DNA of 9,133 nt, from NCBI GenBank assembly GCA_910576895.1, contig CAJTJZ010000081.1, positions 1 through 9,133 on the forward strand, given 5' to 3'. A program made the position numbers and the translations under genes. Shown one piece after another: positions 1 to 6,090 of this stretch. Source of the stretch: an uncultured Lachnospiraceae bacterium (GTDB lineage: Bacteria; Bacillota; Clostridia; Lachnospirales; Lachnospiraceae). Position 1 is the first letter of the stretch, and each line of letters starts with the position of its first letter. A model generated the notes under the pieces. It made no database searches. It was not told where the DNA came from and was given only the letters and a program-made list of their open reading frames with translations.

Positions 1-31
1 GCAGATGCTCTCCCAGCTGAGCTAAGATCCC
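1..31 (-). tRNA. 5' part of a tRNA, probably tRNA-Val (partial)
   Basis: Read on the minus strand, the first 31 bases give a tRNA 5' half: acceptor strand GGGATCT, then the conserved TTAGCTCAGCTGGGAGAGC D-arm and the 5' strand of the anticodon stem, TCTGC. The anticodon lies outside the window, to the left. The TCTGC anticodon stem together with a GGGA-type acceptor resembles clostridial tRNA-Val(UAC); tRNA-Ala usually has CCTGC and a GGGG start. That it is a tRNA is nearly certain from the D-arm. The valine identity is inferred and cannot be proved without the anticodon. It is probably the first gene of a transcript that continues leftwards. Confidence 0.9.
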
Positions 32-92
32 TTTTTTCTTTTGCTGCAGCTACCTTTGTTTTATTTATTCTCTTGCCGCAAGCACAGATTAT

Positions 93-121
93 ATTATATA
101 TAACAAAAAAGCTGTTGTCAA
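93..121 (-). promoter_or_regulatory. Consensus sigma-70/SigA promoter for the tRNA transcript
   Basis: On the minus strand there is an exact TTGACA (-35, bases 121-116) and an exact TATAAT (-10, bases 98-93) separated by 17 bases. This is a full match to the housekeeping consensus. Transcription would start near base 86 and give a leader of about 55 bases before the tRNA 5' end at base 31, to be removed by processing. Such strong promoters are expected for stable RNA genes, which supports the tRNA call. Confidence 0.88.
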
Positions 122-152
122 GAGTTTTTTTCATTTTTTCTTTATCAAAAGC

Positions 153-181
153 TTGATTTCATTTTTCTTCCATGATACTAT
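153..181 (+). promoter_or_regulatory. Probable SigA promoter for malic enzyme-ispF
   Basis: TTGATT (153-158) and TACTAT (176-181) are spaced by 17 bases, and a TG one base before the -10 (173-174) makes it an extended -10 promoter. Transcription would start near 188, leaving a leader of about 35 bases with the ribosome binding site at 207-213. An overlapping TATACT (179-184) is an alternative -10 but has a poor spacing of 20. The promoter lies divergent from the tRNA promoter, with the two -35 elements about 30 bases apart. Confidence 0.55.
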
Positions 182-206
182 ACTATTAAGAGAGTATGAA
201 AACGAA

Positions 207-213
207 AAAGGAG
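207..213 (+). promoter_or_regulatory. Ribosome binding site that sets the malic enzyme start
   Basis: AAAGGAG lies 8 bases before the ATG at 222. The frame stays open upstream to a TTG at 153, but that codon has no ribosome binding site and is part of the predicted -35 element. The 23 codons between are therefore most likely untranslated. Confidence 0.8.
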
Positions 214-221
214 ACAAAATT

Positions 222-1379
222 ATGATGACAGAATATGAAAAGGCACGAGAACTTCATAAAGAATGGAATGGAAAACTTAGTATAATTCCAAAATGTAAAG
301 TAGAAACAAAGGAAGATTTAGCGATTGCTTATACTCCGGGGGTTGCAGAACCATGTAAAGAGATTGCAAAAGACAAGGAAGCTGCTTATCAATATACAAT
401 TAAAGCAAATACAATTGCCGTAGTTTCTGATGGAAGTGCTGTGTTAGGACTTGGAAATATTGGCCCTTATGCGGCAATGCCCGTTATGGAAGGAAAAGCT
501 GCTTTATTTAAAACATTTGGAGGAGTGAATGCTTTCCCAATTTGTTTAGATACACAAGATACAGAGGAAATTATCAAAACAGTAGTAGCGATTGCTCCTG
601 CTTTTGGTGGTATTAATTTAGAAGATATTTCTGCACCAAGGTGCTTTGAAATTGAAACACGTTTAAAAGAACTTCTTAATATTCCTGTTTTTCATGATGA
701 TCAACATGGTACTGCCATTGTTGTTCTGGCTGGTATTATTAATTCGTTAAGAATTGTTGGAAAATCAAAAGAAGAATGCCGTATTGTTGTGAATGGTGCA
801 GGTTCTGCCGGAACAGCAATAACAAAACTTTTATTGACTTATGGTTTTAAAGATATTCTTATGTGTGATATTTCTGGTATTCTTTCAAAAGCTTCAACGC
901 ATTTAAATTGGATGCAAAAAGAAATGATGGAAGTTACAAATTTAACAGGAAAAACAGGAACACTTGCAGATGCTATGAAACAGGCAGATATTTTTATTGG
1001 TGTTTCTGCTCCAAATATTATTTCTAAAGAGATGGTTTCTTCTATGAATCATGATGCAATTTTATTTGCTATGGCAAATCCAATTCCAGAGATTATGCCA
1101 GAACAGGCAAAGGCAGCGGGGGCTAGAATTGTTGGTACAGGACGTTCAGATTTTCCAAATCAAGTCAATAATGTCATTGCTTTTCCGGGTATTTTTAAAG
1201 GTGCATTAGAGGGCAGAGCATCGCAAATTACAGAAGAAATGAAACTGGCTGCAGCAGATGCAATTGCAGCACTTATTAGTGATCAGGAATTAAATGAAAA
1301 TAATATTTTGCCTGCTGCTTTTGATCCACGTGTTACAGAGGCAGTTAGCAATGCTGTAAAATCGCATATTGTTAAGTAA
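222..1379 (+). CDS. Malic enzyme (malate dehydrogenase, oxaloacetate-decarboxylating), short bacterial type
   Basis: Cytosolic enzyme that oxidatively decarboxylates malate to pyruvate and CO2 with NAD(P), linking C4 acids to pyruvate. From the ATG at 222 the protein has 385 residues, the usual size of the short bacterial (YtsJ-like) malic enzymes without a phosphotransacetylase domain. Visible motifs are AYTPGVAEPC (residues 36-45) with the catalytic Tyr37, EGKAAL with the catalytic Lys92, NLEDI (132-136) and FHDDQHGTA (157-165) supplying the acidic metal ligands, the Rossmann loop GAGSAG (192-197), MANPIPE and AFPGIFKGAL. Asp216 ends the second strand of the nucleotide fold; this is common in the family and does not settle NAD versus NADP. 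The start was chosen for its AAAGGAG at 8-base spacing; a second ATG follows directly at 225. Probably co-transcribed with ispF, 30 bases downstream. No defect is visible. Confidence 0.93.
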   Translation: MMTEYEKARELHKEWNGKLSIIPKCKVETKEDLAIAYTPGVAEPCKEIAKDKEAAYQYTIKANTIAVVSDGSAVLGLGNIGPYAAMPVMEGKAALFKTFGGVNAFPICLDTQDTEEIIKTVVAIAPAFGGINLEDISAPRCFEIETRLKELLNIPVFHDDQHGTAIVVLAGIINSLRIVGKSKEECRIVVNGAGSAGTAITKLLLTYGFKDILMCDISGILSKASTHLNWMQKEMMEVTNLTGKTGTLADAMKQADIFIGVSAPNIISKEMVSSMNHDAILFAMANPIPEIMPEQAKAAGARIVGTGRSDFPNQVNNVIAFPGIFKGALEGRASQITEEMKLAAADAIAALISDQELNENNILPAAFDPRVTEAVSNAVKSHIVK

Positions 1380-1409
1380 AATTTTAGATAGTAAGGGGAT
1401 AGTATCATT

Positions 1410-1952
1410 ATGAGAATAGGGATCGGATATGATGTTCATCGACTGGTAGAAGATAGAGATCTTATATTAGGAGGAGTAAAGATACCATATATCAAAGGAC
1501 TTTTGGGGCATTCCGATGCAGATGTACTGCTTCATGCAGTTATGGATGCACTCCTTGGAGCAGCAGCACTTGGTGATATTGGAAAGCATTTTCCAGATAC
1601 AGAAGAAAAATATCATGGAATTTCTAGTATTTTACTATTAAAAAATGTTCAAGGACTTTTAGAGCAAAAAGGGTATTTGATTGGCAATATTGATGCAATT
1701 ATTATTGCACAAAAACCTAAAATAGCTCCTTATATAGAACAAATAAGAGAAAATATAGCAAAGACACTTGAAATTTCAGTAAATCAGGTTAGTGTAAAAG
1801 CGACAACAGAAGAAGGGCTTGGATTTACTGGAGCAGAAGAGGGAATTTCTTCACAAGCGATTTGTCTTTTAGAACAGGTAGAAAATTATGCTTATGATAA
1901 TCAAATGATGGGTTGTAGTGGCTGTACACATTGTGAAAAACAAAGGAAATAG
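1410..1952 (+). CDS. ispF: 2-C-methyl-D-erythritol 2,4-cyclodiphosphate synthase
   Basis: Converts 4-diphosphocytidyl-methylerythritol 2-phosphate to the 2,4-cyclodiphosphate with release of CMP, the fifth step of the MEP isoprenoid pathway, in the cytosol. IspF is normally a homotrimer with zinc in each active site. The N-terminal GYDVHR carries the zinc ligands Asp8 and His10; GHSDADVLLHAVMDALLGA (33-51) carries the third, His42. FPDTEE (61-66), QKPKI and KATTEEGLGFTG (130-141) complete the family signature. The start has AAGGGG 11 bases upstream. The catalytic domain ends near residue 157, the normal family length. A further 23 residues contain CSGCTHC (Cys169, Cys172, Cys175) followed by a basic end, which is not part of classical IspF. 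The gene lies 30 bases after the malic enzyme and has no clear terminator behind it. Confidence 0.96.
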   Translation: MRIGIGYDVHRLVEDRDLILGGVKIPYIKGLLGHSDADVLLHAVMDALLGAAALGDIGKHFPDTEEKYHGISSILLLKNVQGLLEQKGYLIGNIDAIIIAQKPKIAPYIEQIRENIAKTLEISVNQVSVKATTEEGLGFTGAEEGISSQAICLLEQVENYAYDNQMMGCSGCTHCEKQRK

Positions 1953-2010
1953 AGAAATTTTTAATAATGTAAGAAAAATGGTGCGTTTTTCCCAAATATA
2001 AAAAAAGCAG

Positions 2011-2037
2011 TAAATTTTTCATGGTAAGAGCCGATAA
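2011..2037 (+). promoter_or_regulatory. Sigma-28 (SigD/FliA) promoter for the secreted-protein operon
   Basis: TAAATTTT (2011-2018), an 11-base spacer and GCCGATAA (2030-2037) match the known sigma-28 consensus TAAAGTTT-N11-GCCGATAA at 15 of 16 positions with exact spacing. Transcription would begin near 2043-2046, about 70 bases before the ATG at 2113. Sigma-28 directs late flagellar, chemotaxis and motility-associated genes. Its presence here links the two downstream genes to the motility regulon and implies that the host encodes this sigma factor. Confidence 0.87.
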
Positions 2038-2067
2038 AAATAATAACTGTAATTATATTAGGAAAGA

Positions 2068-2083
2068 GATCTGTTTTCAGATT
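2068..2083 (+). other. Small hairpin in the leader of the secreted-protein operon
   Basis: ATCTG-TTTT-CAGAT (2069-2082) plus a flanking G-T pair forms a short stem-loop between the sigma-28 promoter and the ribosome binding site. It ends about 14 bases before AAGGAGG (2097-2103). GGA triplets lie on both sides (2061-2063 and in the ribosome binding site), an arrangement that could suit an RNA-binding regulator such as CsrA. That role is speculative, and the stem is weak. Confidence 0.35.
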
Positions 2084-2112
2084 GGCTAGAATTAAGAAGG
2101 AGGAATGAAATT

Positions 2113-4614
2113 ATGAGTAAGAGAAAACAACTGTTTTCATATCTTGGCAGTGTTTTCACATTCTGTATGTTACTGGCATTAACAGTTCTTCTGCCGGGAG
2201 CAAAGGCAGATGCAGCACTTAGCCTTGAAGGAATTAATTATGAAAATAGTACCATTACAATAGGTACAAATTCTGGTGATACTTCCCTTTATTTTTCTGA
2301 TAAAAATAAGCAAAAGTGGGAAACAGCAATGGATGCATTTGTGAATGGCAAATGTACTATGGATATTTCATGGGTAAGTGTTACGAAAGATTATGTTATG
2401 ACTTTTAAAGGAGATAAAACAGTCGATGACATTTTAACAGTAACAATTCCAAAGCAAGTATCCAATTTTAAAGCAAAGTATGATAAAAAAGGAAATAAAG
2501 TAACTTTTACAAATAAGCCAAGTGATAGAAAAGTAGAATATCGTAAAAATAATACTTCAAATTGGACAACAATTGAAGACGAAAATACATTTGGTGAAAA
2601 TTTGCAAAGATTGTATGAAAATGGAGCAAAAGTATATTTCCGTTTAGCAGCAGAGTCGGGAAGTAGCGGAAATGCAGGAAAACGTTATAGTAAAGAAGTG
2701 ATGTGCTCTATTACAAAGAAATCAGAAGCACCAAAGATTACAATCAATGATGATGCAACAATTACAGTAAAATCTGGTTGGCAAGTACGGCGTGTAACGG
2801 TTCAAGAATCAGGCGGTGCTGAATATGTAATAGGTTATAGTGAAATTGATCCTGCAAAGAAAGATCCTGCTAATTATGATGAATTAAAAAGATGGTATAC
2901 GTATCGTTCAGAAAAAGATGTTCCAGTTGTAGAAATGGTAGAAGATCTTAAGCCAGATAATACATCAACAGCAAGTGAAAATACAACTACAACGAAAGAA
3001 AAGCCTGTTTATTTACAATTTAGAAAGGAAGCTTCTTCTTCTGCACAAGTATCTCATATTTCTACTGTAAAGATACCAAAACAAGAAGCAGCACCTAGCG
3101 ATGAAGATATTAGTATTGAATATACAAGTTTTACAACTTTCAATCTTAAGATTGCAAAAGCAACAACGAAAAATCCATATGAATATTGTATTGTGAATGA
3201 ATCAGATGTCAAGGATAATAAAATTATAGAACCAGGAGATGCAAAATGGAAAACGATTAGTTCTAATGCTGCTACAGAAGTGAAAAAATCAGAAGCACCA
3301 GAAAATAGTTCTATCTTTTTGCGTAAAAAAGCAGTTGGTAAACTTGGCGATGAAGATTTTAAATTGGCAACCGATCATGTTCATGCTGCCAATATTATAT
3401 ACCCAACAGGTAATAATGAAACACTTCAAATAACAAAAAAACCATCTGAAGGAAATGATAATCCTATTAATCTTATTGATGGTATATGTACAGAAGATAA
3501 TCAAAATGGATATATTAAATTTAATATAACAACAAGATGGAATGCTAAAATAAAAAATATTTATCTTATGGAAAAGGCAAACCCTACAGCAAGTGATATG
3601 AGTGAAAGTGTAGCAACAGTAACACAAACAAGTTCGGTAACAAAAATGGATGAAAAAATTGAAATAGAGGAAGGTGGAAAAAAGGAAAAAGTAGTAGGAT
3701 ATACTATTGCAGCAACAATTAAAGGAATAAAATTAAATTCAACATTTGCTGAAAAACTTACAAAGTCTGAAACCCCAATAAAATTATATGCATATATTGC
3801 ATATGATACTTCAGGAGATATAGGCTTAAGCAGTAATGATGAAAAAGGTTTGGTAATAGCTATATCAAAAAAATCTTCTATTGAAACAGGGGATGAAAAT
3901 GATGATAGCAGTTTAACAAAAACCAAAGATGTAAAACGTATTATTGGTGCAACAAGTCCTAATAATGATAATTCACAATATGAGAATATTAGGTATAAAG
4001 TAAGTTTAGGAACTGCTCAGATTAAGAGTGTTAAGTTAGGAAATTATCCACTAACAAACCACTATAAATTAGAAAATAGTACTTTTACGGTTTGTTTAGC
4101 AGAATTAGAAAAAGAAAAAGATTTGGAAGCATATTATGGTGAAAAGCAAAATCTTATCATTGAGCTAAGCAATGGAGAAAAACTAAATGATATTACAATT
4201 ACTTTTATAGAGCCTGTTTCCTTAGATAAGCTTTATTCTTGGGCATATAGACCTAGTGCTATTCCAAATACAGAACAGAAGATTACAACACAACTGCCAA
4301 ATGGCGGCGGTACAACAACAGAGACAAAATATATAAATAATTATTCCATACAATATGCAATAGCAACAGAAACTGTAAATGGTGTAAGAGTAAAAACAGT
4401 TACAGCAAAAAGTGCAACATTAGGCAGTATTGGTATTTTAGACAAATTTGATAATGCAACAAAGAAGATTGAATTTTCAAATGATAAATTAAAGGAGTGT
4501 TCAGCAGGACTAACAAGCGAACCTGTAAAGATAGCATTTGATGTTACATTATCGAATAATGAAAAATATGAATATATTATTAAACAAGGTTGTATGTTTA
4601 CAGTTTTATCATAG
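2113..4614 (+). CDS. Large secreted repeat protein of unknown function, first gene of sigma-28 operon
   Basis: I do not recognise a named family. The 833-residue product begins with a signal peptide: basic MSKRKQ, a hydrophobic stretch to about residue 28, and probable cleavage after AKADA near 34. No sortase motif, membrane anchor or surface-layer domain is visible, so it is probably released or held by non-covalent contacts. A leading module (about 36-116) with YENSTITI, KWETA and DISWVS is shared with the next gene's product. Three modules follow (about 117-207, 208-328, 329-416), each built as a Trp in the middle, then an aromatic-x-R strand (YFR 175-177, FR 303-304, FLR 402-404), most ending in V-x-I-P-x(4-5)-AP. 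The C-terminal half (466-833) seems to hold three copies of a different module ending in strand-rich segments. Composition is rich in Lys, Asn, Thr and Ser, fitting an extended beta-sandwich surface protein. AAGGAGG lies 9 bases before the ATG. The next gene starts 16 bases after the stop, so the two are surely one operon. Confidence 0.9.
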   Translation: MSKRKQLFSYLGSVFTFCMLLALTVLLPGAKADAALSLEGINYENSTITIGTNSGDTSLYFSDKNKQKWETAMDAFVNGKCTMDISWVSVTKDYVMTFKGDKTVDDILTVTIPKQVSNFKAKYDKKGNKVTFTNKPSDRKVEYRKNNTSNWTTIEDENTFGENLQRLYENGAKVYFRLAAESGSSGNAGKRYSKEVMCSITKKSEAPKITINDDATITVKSGWQVRRVTVQESGGAEYVIGYSEIDPAKKDPANYDELKRWYTYRSEKDVPVVEMVEDLKPDNTSTASENTTTTKEKPVYLQFRKEASSSAQVSHISTVKIPKQEAAPSDEDISIEYTSFTTFNLKIAKATTKNPYEYCIVNESDVKDNKIIEPGDAKWKTISSNAATEVKKSEAPENSSIFLRKKAVGKLGDEDFKLATDHVHAANIIYPTGNNETLQITKKPSEGNDNPINLIDGICTEDNQNGYIKFNITTRWNAKIKNIYLMEKANPTASDMSESVATVTQTSSVTKMDEKIEIEEGGKKEKVVGYTIAATIKGIKLNSTFAEKLTKSETPIKLYAYIAYDTSGDIGLSSNDEKGLVIAISKKSSIETGDENDDSSLTKTKDVKRIIGATSPNNDNSQYENIRYKVSLGTAQIKSVKLGNYPLTNHYKLENSTFTVCLAELEKEKDLEAYYGEKQNLIIELSNGEKLNDITITFIEPVSLDKLYSWAYRPSAIPNTEQKITTQLPNGGGTTTETKYINNYSIQYAIATETVNGVRVKTVTAKSATLGSIGILDKFDNATKKIEFSNDKLKECSAGLTSEPVKIAFDVTLSNNEKYEYIIKQGCMFTVLS
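2461..3360 (+). repeat. Three diverged protein-level repeats (N-terminal half of first secreted protein)
   Basis: Protein modules at about residues 117-207, 208-328 and 329-416. Landmarks recur in order: an EY segment (VEYRK at 141-145, EYVIG, YEYCI), a Trp motif (NWTTI at 150-154, RWYTY, KWKTI at 378-382), an aromatic-x-R strand (YFRLAA, LQFRKEA, FLRKKA) and a closing linker (SITKKSEAP, VKIPKQEAAP). The DNA itself is not repetitive, so the duplications are old. Boundaries are approximate and judged by eye. Confidence 0.55.
3508..4611 (+). repeat. Possible second repeat class (C-terminal half of first secreted protein)
   Basis: Three segments, about residues 466-586, 624-698 and 761-833, share an outline: an opening strand (IKFNITTRW, IRYKVSLGT, KTVTAKSAT), then IK-NIYL / IKSVKL / SIGIL, a Leu- or Lys-rich middle, and a closing strand with N-x-E/D-K (SSNDEKGL, LSNGEKLND, LSNNEKYEY). 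Similarity is faint and was judged by eye. No similar region exists in the neighbouring paralog, which lacks this half. Confidence 0.35.
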
Positions 4615-4630
4615 GAAGGAGGGAATATAA

Positions 4631-5959
4631 ATGAAACAGTGGATTCATAAAAAATGGATTTTATTACTTCCAGTTTTAGCATTATCAATTATAATTGGTC
4701 TTAGTAGTTATATGCGATATGCTGGTGCAAATGCAGAAGCTATTACATTGAATCAAATTGATTATGATAATATGGAACTTACTTTAAATACAAAGGGAAA
4801 TGCCATTATTTACTATTCTACAAATAAAAGTAAATGGTATGAAGCAGATGGAGCTTTTGCTATTGCTAATACTGATGGTGAAAGTAATGATATGAGTGCT
4901 ACCGTAACATATGATATTTCTTGGATATCAGCAACAGGCAGTACAAAGTTGTATTTCCGTGGAAATGTTAATCATACAACACTTCCAGTCATTATTCCAG
5001 CATGTAATAAAAAGTTTAAAGTAAAATTTGATAAGGCAAATGGAGACTTTGACTTTGATGATATAGATAATGTAGAAATTATTAGATGGAGAAAATCAAC
5101 AGATTATACTTGGGGATATATATGGGCTGATCGCTCTAAATCAGGAATAGAGATAAAAAATGTTGCTACAGATGCAAATTATCAAAAATATGGTTTTACT
5201 GGAACAGTTCAAAGTCTTACAGATTTTGAAAAGAATGTAATTCCTAGTTTGCGTGTAAAAGGTACAAAACTTATCTTTCAAACAGTTCCTGTTATTGGCG
5301 TAGATGGAAAAGATGGTATTCGTGCAAGTAAAGAAGTAGCTGTAAAAATTCCTGCAAAAAGAGCAGCACCAAATATAAAGGTTAATATTAAAAAATTAAC
5401 AGTAAATACAACTACAAAACAACAATGGGTAACAACAACAGGTTCTATCGCAGGAGTTTCAGATACAGAATGGCAAGCATGTACAAAAACGATGGATTTA
5501 GCTACGATTGCGGCTGATGCTATAGAAGGGAAATCTGAAAAGACACTTTATTTCCGCACAAGTGCTACATCAACAAATTGTGAATCTAAAGTGACTACAG
5601 TTAAAGTTCCTGCAAGAGCAACAGAACCAACAAGTCCAGTTGCTATTAGTCAATCAGCACCTACTTCTTCAAAAGGTAAGGCAAAGGCAAAAGTAATGTT
5701 TACAAATGTGCCATCTGAGAGCTATGAATATGTTATTATAAAAAATGGTACTGCTTTAAATGAAAAAACAGCAGCATGGAAAACAATAAAGACAGCGAAG
5801 ACAATAACATTTACAGAAAGCAGTCTTCCGGCAGGTTCTGTTATTTATGTTCGTGTCAAAGGTGTAAATGAAAATGTAAAGAAAGGAATTGCACTTAAAT
5901 TACCTTCTAAATATACATCTATAACAGTGCCAGCTTATCCAACAGCTTCAAGCAATTAA
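4631..5959 (+). CDS. Secreted repeat protein of unknown function, shorter paralog of the preceding gene
   Basis: The 442-residue product has a signal peptide (basic MKQWIHKK, hydrophobic core 9-24, probable cleavage after AGANA at 35 or NAEA at 37) and no visible cell-wall anchor or catalytic motif. Residues 38-127 match residues 36-120 of the upstream protein in order: IDYDN, KSKW, AF, YDISWIS, LYFRG, VIIP, then FKVKFDK. Three modules follow (about 128-247, 248-333, 334-442) with the same landmarks as upstream: Trp then aromatic-x-R (LYFR, IYVR) and linkers VKIPAKRAAP (238-247) and VKVPARATEP (324-333). VMFTNVPSESYEY (355-367) closely echoes VTFTNKPSDRKVEY (130-143) of the first protein. It thus looks like the N-terminal half of its neighbour, after duplication. 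AAGGAGGG (4616-4623) sits 7 bases before the ATG, the gap to the previous stop is 16 bases, and a terminator follows. It is expected to be transcribed from the sigma-28 promoter upstream. Confidence 0.9.
   Translation: MKQWIHKKWILLLPVLALSIIIGLSSYMRYAGANAEAITLNQIDYDNMELTLNTKGNAIIYYSTNKSKWYEADGAFAIANTDGESNDMSATVTYDISWISATGSTKLYFRGNVNHTTLPVIIPACNKKFKVKFDKANGDFDFDDIDNVEIIRWRKSTDYTWGYIWADRSKSGIEIKNVATDANYQKYGFTGTVQSLTDFEKNVIPSLRVKGTKLIFQTVPVIGVDGKDGIRASKEVAVKIPAKRAAPNIKVNIKKLTVNTTTKQQWVTTTGSIAGVSDTEWQACTKTMDLATIAADAIEGKSEKTLYFRTSATSTNCESKVTTVKVPARATEPTSPVAISQSAPTSSKGKAKAKVMFTNVPSESYEYVIIKNGTALNEKTAAWKTIKTAKTITFTESSLPAGSVIYVRVKGVNENVKKGIALKLPSKYTSITVPAYPTASSN
5012..5935 (+). repeat. Three diverged protein-level repeats in the second secreted protein
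   Basis: Modules at about residues 128-247, 248-333 and 334-435, corresponding to the three N-terminal modules of the upstream paralog. Trp residues (for example EWQAC and AWKTI at 383-387), aromatic-x-R strands and the V-x-[IV]-P-A-[KR]-x(3)-P linker mark each unit. The third unit is the clearest match across the two proteins. Boundaries are approximate. Confidence 0.5.
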
Positions 5960-5978
5960 ATAAATATCTAAATAAAAA

Positions 5979-6022
5979 AATAAGACTTCTCTTTTGTTAA
6001 TAAATGAAGGGGAAGTCTTATT
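5979..6022. terminator. Bidirectional intrinsic terminator between convergent genes
   Basis: Arms 5979-5997 and 6004-6022 pair over 19 positions (11 uninterrupted Watson-Crick pairs at the base, the rest including G-T pairs) around the six-base loop TAATAA. On the plus strand it is followed by TTTCTTTGTT. On the minus strand the stem is followed by a run of Ts (complement of the A-run at 5974-5980). It lies 20 bases after the second secreted-protein gene and about 70 bases after the regulator's stop, so it can serve both. Confidence 0.88.
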
Positions 6023-6090
6023 TCTTTGTTAATATAAAATTCAAAATATCTTTAAAAATCTTTTTTGTAGTATGATTATAATAGATAATT

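Noticed and set aside
153..221. Extension of the malic enzyme frame upstream to a TTG at 153
   Set aside because: No ribosome binding site precedes it, the added residues are not family-like, and the TTG is part of the predicted -35 element. ATG 222 has AAAGGAG at 8 bases.
1972..1993. Hairpin-like GAAAAA...TTTTTC after ispF as a terminator
   Set aside because: The stem is almost all A-T and is not followed by a T-run on the plus strand, so it is not a credible intrinsic terminator.
1825..2022. Minus-strand open frame of 65 codons over the end of ispF and the following gap
   Set aside because: It overlaps ispF and the sigma-28 promoter and has no recognisable protein features or ribosome binding site.
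3289..3926. Minus-strand open frames of 112 and 121 codons inside the first secreted-protein gene
   Set aside because: They overlap a clear exported-protein gene, have odd Cys/Ile/Phe-rich composition from reading AT-rich coding DNA backwards, and lack supporting starts.
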